This document shows, one piece after another, positions 8,177 to 15,446 of a stretch of DNA of 19,923 bases (positions are counted from its first letter, which is position 1; each line of letters opens with the position of its first letter). Under the pieces are notes generated by a model that saw nothing but the letters and a program-made list of their open reading frames with translations, had not been told where the DNA came from and searched no databases. This DNA comes from Bacillota bacterium (GTDB lineage Bacteria; Bacillota; Bacilli; Alicyclobacillales; SLC66): positions 1 to 19,923 of the forward strand of contig JAJZZT010000101.1 in NCBI GenBank assembly GCA_021797415.1. The letters run 5' to 3'. A program made the position numbers and the translations under genes.

Positions 8177-8536
8177 TCACCGCTCGACCGCGTGGTCCGC
8201 CCTTACAGTCGACTCCAAAAATTCGTTCTTGACGTCCAGAAGGTACTCCTGATACACGCACTCTCTTCCGCCGTTTTTCTCGTACCAGTCTTGAATGCGT
8301 GCGGAGTGCGCTTCGTCAGATCGAACATTGGATTCAATCTCCAGATAAGCCTCGTGACTGTCGTATTCCCATATGGCAAAAATCTCAACGGTGTCATCGT
8401 TATTCGGCTTCATCCAGCGACCGATCAGACGAGCGCCGTGTTTCACCTGGTTCGGCAAATTTGTGTTATTGAAATGAGCGTTGAAAATCTCGACAAAATC
8501 CTTCCTTACAAGATACGCCTTGCGCCTGTAAAACAT
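8177..8536 (-). CDS. NIPSNAP-like protein (dimeric alpha/beta barrel fold)
   Basis: A 119-aa cytoplasmic protein beginning MFYRRKAYLVRKDFVEIFNA. The pattern of an N-terminal strand, a helix, GARLIGRWM, then VEIFAIWEYDSHEAYLEIE followed by a C-terminal helix matches the NIPSNAP / antibiotic-biosynthesis-monooxygenase-like barrels, which usually form dimers. The biochemical role of bacterial NIPSNAP proteins is mostly unknown. The open frame continues to 8569, but ATG 8536 has GGAGG 7 nt upstream and the extra N-terminal residues are unlike the fold. The gene is AT-richer than the exporter genes. It ends at the shared terminator hairpin at 8133-8173. Its upstream neighbour is a gene remnant, so it is probably transcribed alone. 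Confidence 0.75.
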   Translation of the reverse strand: MFYRRKAYLVRKDFVEIFNAHFNNTNLPNQVKHGARLIGRWMKPNNDDTVEIFAIWEYDSHEAYLEIESNVRSDEAHSARIQDWYEKNGGRECVYQEYLLDVKNEFLESTVRADHAVER

Positions 8537-8600
8537 CTCCTCGCCTCCCGCGTCCCTTTTGTCGCCCACCGCCTTCGACTCAAACCTATGCTAAACGCCT

Positions 8601-8878
<278 letters not shown>

Positions 8879-8914
8879 TCCGCTGCCCCCTCACTGTACG
8901 GCCGACCCCGCCCA

Positions 8915-9646
8915 CTATTTGAACCGGTACCAATAGTGATAAATCTCCCGGAATCCCAGCTTCGAATACAGTTTGAGAGCGGGCGCATTACTCCGCATCA
9001 CTTGTAAATATGAATGCCTTGCGCCATTTTCGCGTCCCCACTTCAGCAGATTCAAGATCAACTGCTCACCGAATCCGCGGTTTCTGAACCGCTCGTCCGT
9101 CACCACATCGAATAGGCCAAGGTAGCCCCTCTCCAAAATCCCCACACCACAGGCGACGACGCATTCGTCTTGCAGCAGGGAAATGAAACAGGTTTTCGGA
9201 ACAATGAACCCGAACATTCGTCTCATTGTCGCCCTGTTCGTATCCTCTTGATGGCTCAGCAGACAAAACTGGTCCAACCACGGTTCACTTAACTCTTCTT
9301 CGAGTTTAACCGTACGTAATAATGGTTCTGCCGACCTGGACAAATCCACTGATTGGACACTCGTGTGGTCAATAGCCTTGTATCCGAGACTCGCCAGAAC
9401 CACATCCAAGTTGTCCGGGTGCACCGACAGCGTCATCTTGAACGTAGGTCTCAAGCCTCTGGCGTGGAATAGGCTCTCGCAATACTGGATCTTGCCGTAC
9501 ATGTCGTCAGTGGAATCATACAGTGGATTTATGGAATTTGCACGCTTGGTATAGCCGTTGGAGAACCTTATCAGCCATCCATCGTGCATCACCGTCTGCA
9601 GTGCTGGCCAAGCGTTGATCGACAACTCCTCGATGTGCCGGATCAC
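8915..9646 (-). CDS. GNAT-family N-acetyltransferase
   Basis: A 243-aa acetyltransferase. The C-terminal ~90 residues are a clear GNAT domain: the strand LGLFDVVTDERFRNRGFGEQ includes the acetyl-CoA pyrophosphate-binding RNRGFG motif, followed by the helix and the terminal motif NAPALKLYSKLGFREIYHYW. The N-terminal half (about residues 1-130) looks like a degenerate second GNAT-like domain, as in two-domain relatives. The start is GTG 9646, supported by AGGGGGC about 7 nt upstream. The acceptor substrate is unknown; amines, antibiotics or protein N-termini are all possible. The gene is AT-richer than its GC-rich neighbours. A 146-nt gap separates it from the upstream MoaD-like gene; no terminator or promoter was convincing there. 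Confidence 0.88.
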   Translation of the reverse strand: MIRHIEELSINAWPALQTVMHDGWLIRFSNGYTKRANSINPLYDSTDDMYGKIQYCESLFHARGLRPTFKMTLSVHPDNLDVVLASLGYKAIDHTSVQSVDLSRSAEPLLRTVKLEEELSEPWLDQFCLLSHQEDTNRATMRRMFGFIVPKTCFISLLQDECVVACGVGILERGYLGLFDVVTDERFRNRGFGEQLILNLLKWGRENGARHSYLQVMRSNAPALKLYSKLGFREIYHYWYRFK

Positions 9647-9792
9647 TACAAAGCCCCCTGTCGCAATCGTGCGCGCTGGCGCAGCCGCGTGAACAAACTA
9701 CGAAATCACAGATCTACCCGGTTTAGGCCGACAGGAGGTCGATTTTCCGAGTATCATGAGGATAATGCTGGATCTCCACTCAAAACTCCTCG

Positions 9793-10065
9793 CTATCCGC
9801 CCGATATCGCGTGCAGAATCCACACCTCGGAGCCATCGATCAAGGGCTCCGAGGTGTCGGTGCGGGACGCCAGTCGGCGGCCCGACACAAAGACACTCAG
9901 GTTCTGGCGAAAACAGCCGTCCGGCTCAGCCAACCACATGGCCATGCCGGGATAGCGGTCATCGAGCGATTGCAGCAGCTCGGCGCACGTTGTGCCGGCA
10001 ACGGTCAACACGGGATCGGCGTGGAACTGACCGGACAAGTGAACCGGCAGATGAACCGTAATCAT
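9793..10065 (-). CDS. MoaD/ThiS-family ubiquitin-like protein ending in Gly-Gly
   Basis: A 90-aa beta-grasp protein. It starts with the strand ITVHLPVHLSGQF, has a helix TTCAELLQSLDDRYPGM, then LSVFVSGR and the terminal SEVWILHAISGG. The protein ends exactly at Gly-Gly, as sulfur carriers and prokaryotic ubiquitin-like modifiers do; the glycine would be adenylated by an E1/MoeB-like enzyme and turned into a thiocarboxylate or conjugated. No E1-like, MoaE, ThiG or JAMM gene is in the window. Its ATG overlaps the stop of the upstream Asp-box propeller gene by 4 nt (ATGA at 10062-10065), so the two are translationally coupled. Classical molybdopterin synthesis is therefore not obviously the role. 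A perfect 13-bp hairpin sits in its last third. Confidence 0.85.
   Translation of the reverse strand: MITVHLPVHLSGQFHADPVLTVAGTTCAELLQSLDDRYPGMAMWLAEPDGCFRQNLSVFVSGRRLASRTDTSEPLIDGSEVWILHAISGG
9822..9857 (-). repeat. Perfect 13-bp inverted repeat inside the MoaD-like gene
   Basis: ACACCTCGGAGCC (9822-9834) is exactly complementary to GGCTCCGAGGTGT (9845-9857), with a 10-nt loop. In the protein it covers the TSEPLIDGSEV stretch just before the Gly-Gly tail. It would form a very stable mRNA hairpin 27 nt before the stop codon. Confidence 0.75.
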
Positions 10066-11120
10066 GACTCCTCAGCCAGAACCACGGAATATATCCGGGG
10101 CAGGTGCTGGGCAAGCAGGTCCCAGTTCTGCCCTTCGTCAGCCGAATGATAGAGGGCGCCCGACGTCGTGCCAAAGTACAGACCCAGCGGCGTCCTGTCG
10201 TCCCCGGAAAACGCATCGCGCAGCACTCCCGTGAAGGCACGCGGCAGTCCGTGAGACAGCCGCTCCCATCCTTGTCCGCCGTCCCGGGTCTCATACACCG
10301 CGAGAACGTTGTCCGGCGACCAGCGCGGCCAGCGCAGGAGCGGCAGGACGTAAGCTCGGTCCGGGTCGACGGGATGACCGACGATGGGAAAGCCGAAGTC
10401 CGACGGCAGAGGTCCTCCCACATAGGCCCAACTGTCACCGCCGTCGTCCGAGCGATAAATCCCGCCGTGGTTTTGCAGCCAGATACGGTCCTCGAGCGTT
10501 GGAGAAAGCCAAAACTTGTGGACGCACTGGCCCGATTCTGGATATTGTTGATCTTCTGGCATAAACTCGGCCCGGATGCCCTGATTGATGGGCCGCCAAT
10601 GATCGCCGCCGTCGTCGGAGCGGTAGATGCCGCCAGAGGAACACGCGATGTAGATGCGGTTGGAATGGAACGGATCCAGGGCAATCGTGTGCAGGCACTT
10701 GCCGCCGTATCCAGGTTCCCACGTGGCATGTGTGGGATGCTGGCGCAACGCCCGCACCTCTGTCCACGTGTCTCCCCCATCGCTTGAGCGAAACAGGCCG
10801 CTTGCCTCGACGCCGGCGTAGAGGAGTTCCGCACCGGCAGGTCGAATGGACCAAATCCGCGTCACGCGTTCGGGGTCGTCCGCTGCGTACGCGAGTCCGC
10901 TGCCGCCAGTGTCCCAATTCTCTCCCCAATCGAGAGACCGTCGGATCGAAGGGCCGTAAAATTCGGAATTCACACCCGCGTACACCGTCCCCGTCTCCCG
11001 GTCGTACGCGCTGGCATACACCGGATCGCCCGAGAACACCGGTTCAAGCGCGCGCCAGTTGATTCGATCATCCGTCTGATAGCGGAACAACCCTTTGGCG
11101 GTGCCAACAAGAAGGTACAC
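10062..11120 (-). CDS. Cytoplasmic Asp-box (BNR) beta-propeller, sialidase-like fold
   Basis: A 352-aa protein made almost wholly of beta-propeller blades. Six Asp boxes (S-x-D-x-G-x-x-W pattern) fall near residues 62-69, 112-119, 168-175, 224-231, 278-285 and 326-333, about 50 residues apart. There is no signal peptide or membrane segment, unlike secreted sialidases or plant photosystem factors with this repeat, so it acts in the cytoplasm. Automatic annotation often calls such proteins exo-alpha-sialidase, but the sialidase Arg triad is not evident to me. A conserved-looking insert (about residues 184-204) contains HKFWLSP. The start is GTG 11120 with a GAGAGGA RBS about 10 nt upstream. It is the first gene of a two-gene operon with the MoaD-like protein (ATGA overlap) and has its own promoter. 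Confidence 0.85.
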   Translation of the reverse strand: MYLLVGTAKGLFRYQTDDRINWRALEPVFSGDPVYASAYDRETGTVYAGVNSEFYGPSIRRSLDWGENWDTGGSGLAYAADDPERVTRIWSIRPAGAELLYAGVEASGLFRSSDGGDTWTEVRALRQHPTHATWEPGYGGKCLHTIALDPFHSNRIYIACSSGGIYRSDDGGDHWRPINQGIRAEFMPEDQQYPESGQCVHKFWLSPTLEDRIWLQNHGGIYRSDDGGDSWAYVGGPLPSDFGFPIVGHPVDPDRAYVLPLLRWPRWSPDNVLAVYETRDGGQGWERLSHGLPRAFTGVLRDAFSGDDRTPLGLYFGTTSGALYHSADEGQNWDLLAQHLPRIYSVVLAEES

Positions 11121-11181
11121 GACGCCACGTCCTCTCGTCCCGAACTGGGGAGTCGTTTTCTGATTTCTGATTTCCTAAAAC

Positions 11182-11210
11182 ATTCTATAGAAGAACATCT
11201 TCCGTCACAA
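11182..11210 (-). promoter_or_regulatory. Sigma-A-type promoter for the propeller/MoaD-like operon
   Basis: On the minus strand: TTGTGA (plus 11205-11210), 17-bp spacer, TAGAAT (plus 11182-11187). Transcription would begin near 11175, about 55 nt before GTG 11120. The -10 matches 5 of 6 bases and the spacing is ideal. Confidence 0.55.
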
Positions 11211-11222
11211 GTTCGCGATGGG

Positions 11223-11357
11223 TCACTGGCCCCGCGTCAGGCCATCCACAATCTCCAGCGCCACTCTGCTGTTAGCCGTGCCCAGACCTTTCACGGTCGT
11301 CGTAGACAGCGGGAGAAATTTCCGCGTCTCAAACGGGTTTGCGGCCGGAAACCGTCG
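11223..11357 (-). pseudogene. Unrecognised gene remnant, C-terminal fragment
   Basis: Between the propeller promoter and the NUDIX stop, one minus-strand frame is open for 44 codons after an in-frame TGA at 11358-11360. It reads NPFETRKFLPLSTTTVKGLG followed by TANSRVALEIVDGLTRGQ and a stop. The composition looks like real protein sequence ending a globular domain, but there is no start codon with an RBS and I cannot name the family. It may be the tail of a gene deleted between the NUDIX gene and the propeller operon. The other frames of 11121-11413 show nothing further except the promoter. Confidence 0.4.
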
Positions 11358-11413
11358 TCAATGCAAGCGTACGATGCCGGAACGGCCGGGAATGCATCCG
11401 CCGCTTCAAAGCG

Positions 11414-11911
11414 TCACTCCCAATCCGCGACGGTCGCCCACGAGATGAACGGCGCACCATCCCTGTTCCCGAGCACGCCCACCCAAACGGCCTCCGACAG
11501 ACCGTCGCGCAGGTACTTCTCCAGAACAAAGCGGTTGGCCGTCGACATCTCCCTGCCCAGCATGTCCGCGAGAGGAATCCAGTGCAGCGTCCCTTCCGCG
11601 GTCTGTCCCAGCGCGCGCGTATTGGTCATGCCAAAATACACGTATTGCGTACGGATCTCGTGCGACCTGCGGCGCATCACCACCGCCTGCAGGCGAAAGT
11701 CGAGAATCTGGTGCGCCGCGATGCCCGTCTCCTCTTCGATCTCGCGCAGGGCGCAGACGGCCGGATCACTGATCTCCCCCGGTTCGAGGTGCCCACCGAT
11801 GCACGCCCACAGTCCGGGTGCGATGTGCGTCTCATCCGACCGTTTCATGAGCAGCACGTCGGAGCCGTTGCGCAGATAGGCGCAGGTCATCTGCCGCAAA
11901 CGGATGGTCAT
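11414..11911 (-). CDS. NUDIX hydrolase coupled to the serine hydrolase gene
   Basis: A 165-aa NUDIX protein beginning MTIRLRQMTCAYLRNGSDVL. The Nudix box is complete: GGHLEPGEISDPAVCALREI then EEETGI. Its ATG at 11911 overlaps the stop of the upstream serine hydrolase gene (ATGA, 11908-11911), so translation is coupled; an AGGCGG stretch about 5 nt upstream can serve as RBS. A longer open frame to 12196 exists, but those extra residues lie antiparallel-free within the upstream gene in another frame and are unlike NUDIX sequence. The motif DVLLMKRSDETHIAPGLWAC resembles 8-oxo-dGTP/CTP-type NUDIX proteins, but the substrate is open. It is the fourth NUDIX sequence in the window, counting the remnant at 8732-8878. 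Confidence 0.9.
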   Translation of the reverse strand: MTIRLRQMTCAYLRNGSDVLLMKRSDETHIAPGLWACIGGHLEPGEISDPAVCALREIEEETGIAAHQILDFRLQAVVMRRRSHEIRTQYVYFGMTNTRALGQTAEGTLHWIPLADMLGREMSTANRFVLEKYLRDGLSEAVWVGVLGNRDGAPFISWATVADWE

Positions 11912-13326
11912 TCTGTCCGCCTGCCCTCCAGCGAAAATTGTTCCTGAGATCCGAAAGACAGATTGACGACAACCGTCGACTGCAGCGTTTCGCCCGCAAA
12001 GCAGAATGTCATGGTCCAGAAAAACGGCGTTTCCACAAACCGCGCCACGACCACCATCACATCCTCCGCCCGCCACTGGCAGGACGCCGCAAACGGCTCC
12101 GGACGCCCGGAAAGCGATGAGACGCCTTGCGCAAAATGGCCGAGCCCACACGCTATCGCATGTTCGCCCGCGCGATTCGCAAGGCTGACGATGCAACGGT
12201 CCGACTCCCAGGCGAAGCGGACGGCGGTGAATCCCTGCGTGTTTTCCGCGATGGCATAGTGCACCGCACCGGACGTTCGCGGGGCAGTCCGGCCAGGATC
12301 GACAGGCGGCAAGGCAAGGACGGCGAGGCGTTCCTCAAGTTTCTGTTGCACACCCGCATCCGCCGCGGCGGCACTGTCGTCCATACCAGGGAGCAGGTGC
12401 GCAAAAACGGCGTCAAGCACCTGCTGCATCTGACGAACCCCGCTGGTGATGGCCAACACGGCGTCCTGTTCCGGGAAAATAACGCAAAACTGACCGAACG
12501 CCCCGTCGCCGCGGTACGCACCGTGACGGCAGCGCCAGAACTGGTAGCCATAACCCTGCGCCCAGTCGCTTGCGGGATCGTCTCCATTTGCGATGTGGCG
12601 ACGGGTCGCCTCGTCCACCCATTCGGCGGACAGGACACGGCCGCCGTCCCAGACGCCCCGTCGCAGGTACAGCAGCCCTAATTTGGCGATATCCTCCGTT
12701 TTGAGGCGCAGGCCGGAACCGCCGATACTTCGTCCGCGCGGGCAGGTGTCCCATCTGACGCCGGAGATCCCAAGCGGCGCAAACAGCCGCGTTCCCAGAT
12801 ACTGCTCCAGTGTCTGGCCGGTCACCCGCTGTACGATCGCAGACAGCATATAACTCGCTCCGTTGTTGTACACAAAATGCGTGCCCGGCTCGTGAACGAC
12901 AGGTTCCTGGAAAAAGCCCCACACCCAGTCCTCCTCGTGCCCCTCTCGTGACAGTCGCGCATCCTGCGCATGCCCGGTGCTCATGGACAGCAGGTGGCGA
13001 ATCCGCATGGCGGCCAAATGGTCGTCCACAGAATCGCGGACGTATTCCGGGAAAAAGGAGTGCACGAAATCGTCCACCGTGATCAGGCCGTCCGCAACCG
13101 CCAGCCCCACGGCGGTCGACGTGAAGCTTTTCGTAAGGGAAAACAGCATGTGCGGCGCATCGGCGCGGTACGGATTCCACCAGCCTTCTGCGGCGACTGT
13201 CCCATGCCTGACCAGCATGAAGCTGTGCAGTTCCAGTTGCAGCTCGGCGACCGCATCAAGAAACCCCAGCACAGCTTGGGCACTGACGCCGCATGCATGC
13301 GCACCGGCGCGCGGCAATCTCTCCAT
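11908..13326 (-). CDS. Serine hydrolase, class C beta-lactamase / esterase fold
   Basis: A ~472-aa member of the beta-lactamase-related serine hydrolases (PF00144 type: AmpC, DD-peptidases, EstB-like esterases). The catalytic SxxK is SLTK (Ser 63, Lys 66 from ATG 13326), the YxN motif is YNN (153-155), and a GDGAFGQF segment stands where the third (H/K)xG motif is expected. About 120 C-terminal residues after the catalytic domain form an extra domain with alternating strands. There is no signal peptide, so it is probably cytoplasmic, more like an esterase or amidase than a secreted lactamase. Start choice: the frame opens at GTG 13338, but GAGGA at 13339-13343 fits GTG 13329 (9 nt) or ATG 13326 (12 nt) better. 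A candidate promoter lies just upstream, and the NUDIX gene is coupled downstream. Confidence 0.88.
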   Translation of the reverse strand: MERLPRAGAHACGVSAQAVLGFLDAVAELQLELHSFMLVRHGTVAAEGWWNPYRADAPHMLFSLTKSFTSTAVGLAVADGLITVDDFVHSFFPEYVRDSVDDHLAAMRIRHLLSMSTGHAQDARLSREGHEEDWVWGFFQEPVVHEPGTHFVYNNGASYMLSAIVQRVTGQTLEQYLGTRLFAPLGISGVRWDTCPRGRSIGGSGLRLKTEDIAKLGLLYLRRGVWDGGRVLSAEWVDEATRRHIANGDDPASDWAQGYGYQFWRCRHGAYRGDGAFGQFCVIFPEQDAVLAITSGVRQMQQVLDAVFAHLLPGMDDSAAAADAGVQQKLEERLAVLALPPVDPGRTAPRTSGAVHYAIAENTQGFTAVRFAWESDRCIVSLANRAGEHAIACGLGHFAQGVSSLSGRPEPFAASCQWRAEDVMVVVARFVETPFFWTMTFCFAGETLQSTVVVNLSFGSQEQFSLEGRRTE

Positions 13327-13369
13327 CACGTACGCCACTCCTCATAAAACCGCAGAATGTCATCGCTTT

Positions 13370-13399
13370 ACTCTATCTGATTCATGCGCGTCTGTACAA
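13370..13399 (-). promoter_or_regulatory. Candidate sigma-A promoter for the serine hydrolase/NUDIX operon
   Basis: On the minus strand: TTGTAC (plus 13394-13399), 18-bp spacer, TAGAGT (plus 13370-13375). The start point would be near 13363, about 35 nt before the gene. The -35 and -10 each match 4 of 6 bases, so support is moderate. Confidence 0.4.
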
Positions 13400-13433
13400 T
13401 GAAACAACAAAAACGCCAAAACAAACGCTAACA

Positions 13434-13479
13434 CGCTGCATAAAAATTCGCTGCATATTCACTGTCGTAAAGGTATACT
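13434..13479 (+). promoter_or_regulatory. Candidate activator-dependent promoter of the oxidoreductase gene
   Basis: TATACT at 13474-13479 is a good -10, but no -35 stands 16-18 bp upstream. In its place lies a direct repeat, CGCTGCATA at 13434-13442 and 13449-13457, 15 bp apart, centred near -33 and -48 of the presumed start point. A strong -10, a weak -35 and direct repeats suggest an activator site (inference). Confidence 0.35.
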
Positions 13480-13532
13480 GACATCGAGTCACGGGCTCCC
13501 ATTTCCGCTGCACGAGGAGACAAAAGAAATAG

Positions 13533-14504
13533 ATGGAAAAACTGCGCGTGGGCATGATCGGGACAGGCGGCATCTCGCATTGGCATTGCCGCCAACTGCT
13601 GGAGCTTAACGATGAGGTGGAGATCGTCGCGCTGGCGGACCCCAATGAACAGAGTCTCGCGACGGTGACAGACAAATTTGCGCTGGAAAACGCCCTCCGG
13701 TTTTCCGACTATCAGGCGCTGCTCGACAATGCGCGCCCGGACGCCGTCGTCATCTGCACGCCGCACACCCTGCATGCCAAACACATGATGGACTCCCTCG
13801 CGCACGGTTGCCACGTTCTCGTGGAGAAGCCGATGACGGAGAGCACATCCCAGGCCGACGCGCTTATCGCCGCCGCAAAGACCGCGGGCAAAGTGATGCA
13901 GGTGTCGTACCAGCGGCACTTCCAGCCAGAATTCCACTACATCAGGCAGGCCGTCAACGACGGCGTGATCGGGCCGCTCACCTCCGTCACTGCGAGTCTG
14001 TACCAGGAATGGATCCGGTTGTCGCAAGGGACATGGCGCCAGGATCCCGCACTGTCGGGCGGCGGATTTCTCATGGATTCGGGAAGCCACATCGTGGATG
14101 TCCTGCTGTGGATCACGGGACTCGAACCGCAAACCGTGCGGACGACCCTCTCCAGACGCGGCACGCCCGTCGAAATCGACTCCTTCACCTCCATCGAATT
14201 CGCGGGCGGTGTCACCTGCGGCCTGAACCTCGTGGGATCGGCGCCCCATTGGCACGAAACGTACGCATTTTGCGGCGAACGCGGCGCAATCTTCTACGAC
14301 GACGGAAAAATCACCGTGCGCCGCTTCAAAGAAGAACCTTTTGCGCCGCAGCTTCCACCGCAGACGACGAACCAGGACAAGAGCTTTGTCGACGCGATCG
14401 CGGGCCGGCATGATGTGCTCGTCCCGGGAACATTCGCACGCCGGGTCGTTCACCTCACCGAGATGATCTACCGCGCCGCCGGTTACTCCGCTTTATCGCC
14501 GTGA
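13533..14504 (+). CDS. Gfo/Idh/MocA-family NAD(P)-dependent oxidoreductase
   Basis: A 323-aa sugar or cyclitol dehydrogenase-like protein. The N-terminal Rossmann fold has the dinucleotide motif GTGG (residues 10-13, from VGMIGTGGISHWHC) and an acidic ALADPNE after strand 2. The catalytic EKP Lys is at 98-100 (HVLVEKPM). The C-terminal domain carries the usual GGGFLMDSGSHIVD segment with Asp 182 and His 186 as substrate-site residues. Length is slightly below the common 330-380 aa. The start is fixed by a TAG codon directly before the ATG; the RBS (GAGGAG at 13514-13519) is unusually far, about 13 nt. The gene stands alone between divergent and convergent neighbours, so the substrate has no contextual hint. 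Confidence 0.92.
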   Translation: MEKLRVGMIGTGGISHWHCRQLLELNDEVEIVALADPNEQSLATVTDKFALENALRFSDYQALLDNARPDAVVICTPHTLHAKHMMDSLAHGCHVLVEKPMTESTSQADALIAAAKTAGKVMQVSYQRHFQPEFHYIRQAVNDGVIGPLTSVTASLYQEWIRLSQGTWRQDPALSGGGFLMDSGSHIVDVLLWITGLEPQTVRTTLSRRGTPVEIDSFTSIEFAGGVTCGLNLVGSAPHWHETYAFCGERGAIFYDDGKITVRRFKEEPFAPQLPPQTTNQDKSFVDAIAGRHDVLVPGTFARRVVHLTEMIYRAAGYSALSP

Positions 14505-14523
14505 CGACTTCGGAGAACCGGAG

Positions 14524-14542
14524 ACGTGCGGCAGGAGCACGT
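14524..14542. terminator. Short hairpin between convergent genes (weak terminator candidate)
   Basis: ACGTGC (14524-14529) and GCACGT (14537-14542) form a 6-bp stem with a 7-nt loop in the 39-nt gap between the oxidoreductase stop and the isochorismatase-like stop. No T-run follows on either strand, so termination is uncertain. Confidence 0.3.
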
Positions 14543-14543
14543 T

Positions 14544-15125
14544 CTATCCCCGGAGGGCGGCGATGATCTCATCGGTCTTTCTCAGGCGGCCGATGCGGGG
14601 GAATATGTATTTACAGCTATTCTCGTGCTGCGCCGCGTCCATCGCGGTCATCGCGTCCTCGGCAAACACCTGCTGGTACGCGTGCTGGTACGCTTCCCGC
14701 GCTGTCATTTCGACGCCGATGTGCGTCGCGATGCCACACAGGACGATTGTGTCCATGCCGCGGCGGCGCAATTGCAGATCCAGATCCGTGCCAAAGAACG
14801 CGCCCCACTGCCGCTTGGTCACCAGATGGTCGGTCGCCGCCACATTCAATTCCGGCACCAGTTGCGCCCAGTCCGCCGGCCGCTCCCATCCGCCCGGCCG
14901 CACCGATTCGTCCGTGACGGGACGGAGCATGTCCCGTCCGTCGGATGTATTGACATTGACCAGCACAACCAGTCCGCCCGTCTTCCGGAACGCATCGGCC
15001 AGACGGGCCGCCCGTTCGACCACGGAGGCCGCCGGATAGGGCGCACAGGGCATTGCGGCGATCCCTTTCTGCAAATCGATCACAACCAGCGCCGTCTTTG
15101 CAGGATTCAGTTGAAGTTCAGCCAT
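14544..15125 (-). CDS. Isochorismatase-fold hydrolase, YecD-like, catalytic Cys replaced by Gly
   Basis: A 193-aa protein of the isochorismatase-like superfamily. The catalytic Asp is D17 (VVIDLQKG) and the Lys is K104 (VTKRQWGAF). At the place of the nucleophilic Cys the sequence reads CGIATHIGVEMTAR: the position after THI is Gly 137, as in isochorismatase proper and E. coli YecD, so it is not a cysteine amidohydrolase of the nicotinamidase kind. C130 lies seven residues earlier and is not the standard nucleophile position. The start ATG 15125 has a strong GGAGGAGGG RBS. The first 17 codons lie inside the 240-bp repeat. Before the insertion it followed the metallophosphoesterase gene by about 30 nt in one operon; now 1.2 kb separates them. 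Confidence 0.88.
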   Translation of the reverse strand: MAELQLNPAKTALVVIDLQKGIAAMPCAPYPAASVVERAARLADAFRKTGGLVVLVNVNTSDGRDMLRPVTDESVRPGGWERPADWAQLVPELNVAATDHLVTKRQWGAFFGTDLDLQLRRRGMDTIVLCGIATHIGVEMTAREAYQHAYQQVFAEDAMTAMDAAQHENSCKYIFPRIGRLRKTDEIIAALRG

Positions 15126-15313
15126 GTCCGTCCCTCCTCCTGCACAGTCTATCTTTACTTGTTCCTCACGTCAACGTCAGGATAATGTATATCGGAGTGA
15201 TGCAAAGGTGCCCCGGCTCTGCCGGCCACCGGGAGCCCGTCGATCTCCCGGCGCTGTTCAAACGGAATCGCCTCCCAAAAACCTTTCATAAGCACCTCGC
15301 CGTACCAGTCCGG
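15074..15313. repeat. 240-bp direct repeat, copy 1
   Basis: Matches 16261-16500 at 239 of 240 positions in the same orientation, offset 1187 bp. The only difference is T at 15160 versus G at 16347. This copy contains the true 5' end of the isochorismatase-like gene, the former intergenic spacer and the last 53 codons (with stop) of the metallophosphoesterase gene as an orphan fragment. Identity ends abruptly at both sides. Confidence 0.97.
15155..15313 (-). pseudogene. Orphan 3' fragment of the metallophosphoesterase gene
   Basis: The last ~52 codons and stop of the metallophosphoesterase, duplicated in repeat copy 1 and cut at 15313. The single repeat mismatch falls in its last sense codon: AAG (Lys) here, CAG (Gln) in the intact gene. 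It has no start and is not expected to be translated as such. Confidence 0.88.
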
Positions 15314-15446
15314 TCTGAACCAAGTATTCAAATATTACTATTTTTACTATAAAATTTACTTATAGTGTAATAAGTGTACAGCCATTCCCTTATTCAATAC
15401 CAAGAGAGGCGATGCCACTGTGAATCGACAGTACGCAAGATAAGTC

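Noticed and set aside
9647..9792. Possible promoter or terminator between the MoaD-like and GNAT genes
   Set aside because: Only partial -35 matches and no hairpin with a T-run; nothing supportable by eye.
13428..14453. 341-aa minus-strand frame opposite the oxidoreductase
   Set aside because: Codon-bias shadow of a clear Gfo/Idh/MocA gene; Arg/His/Val-rich with no domain.
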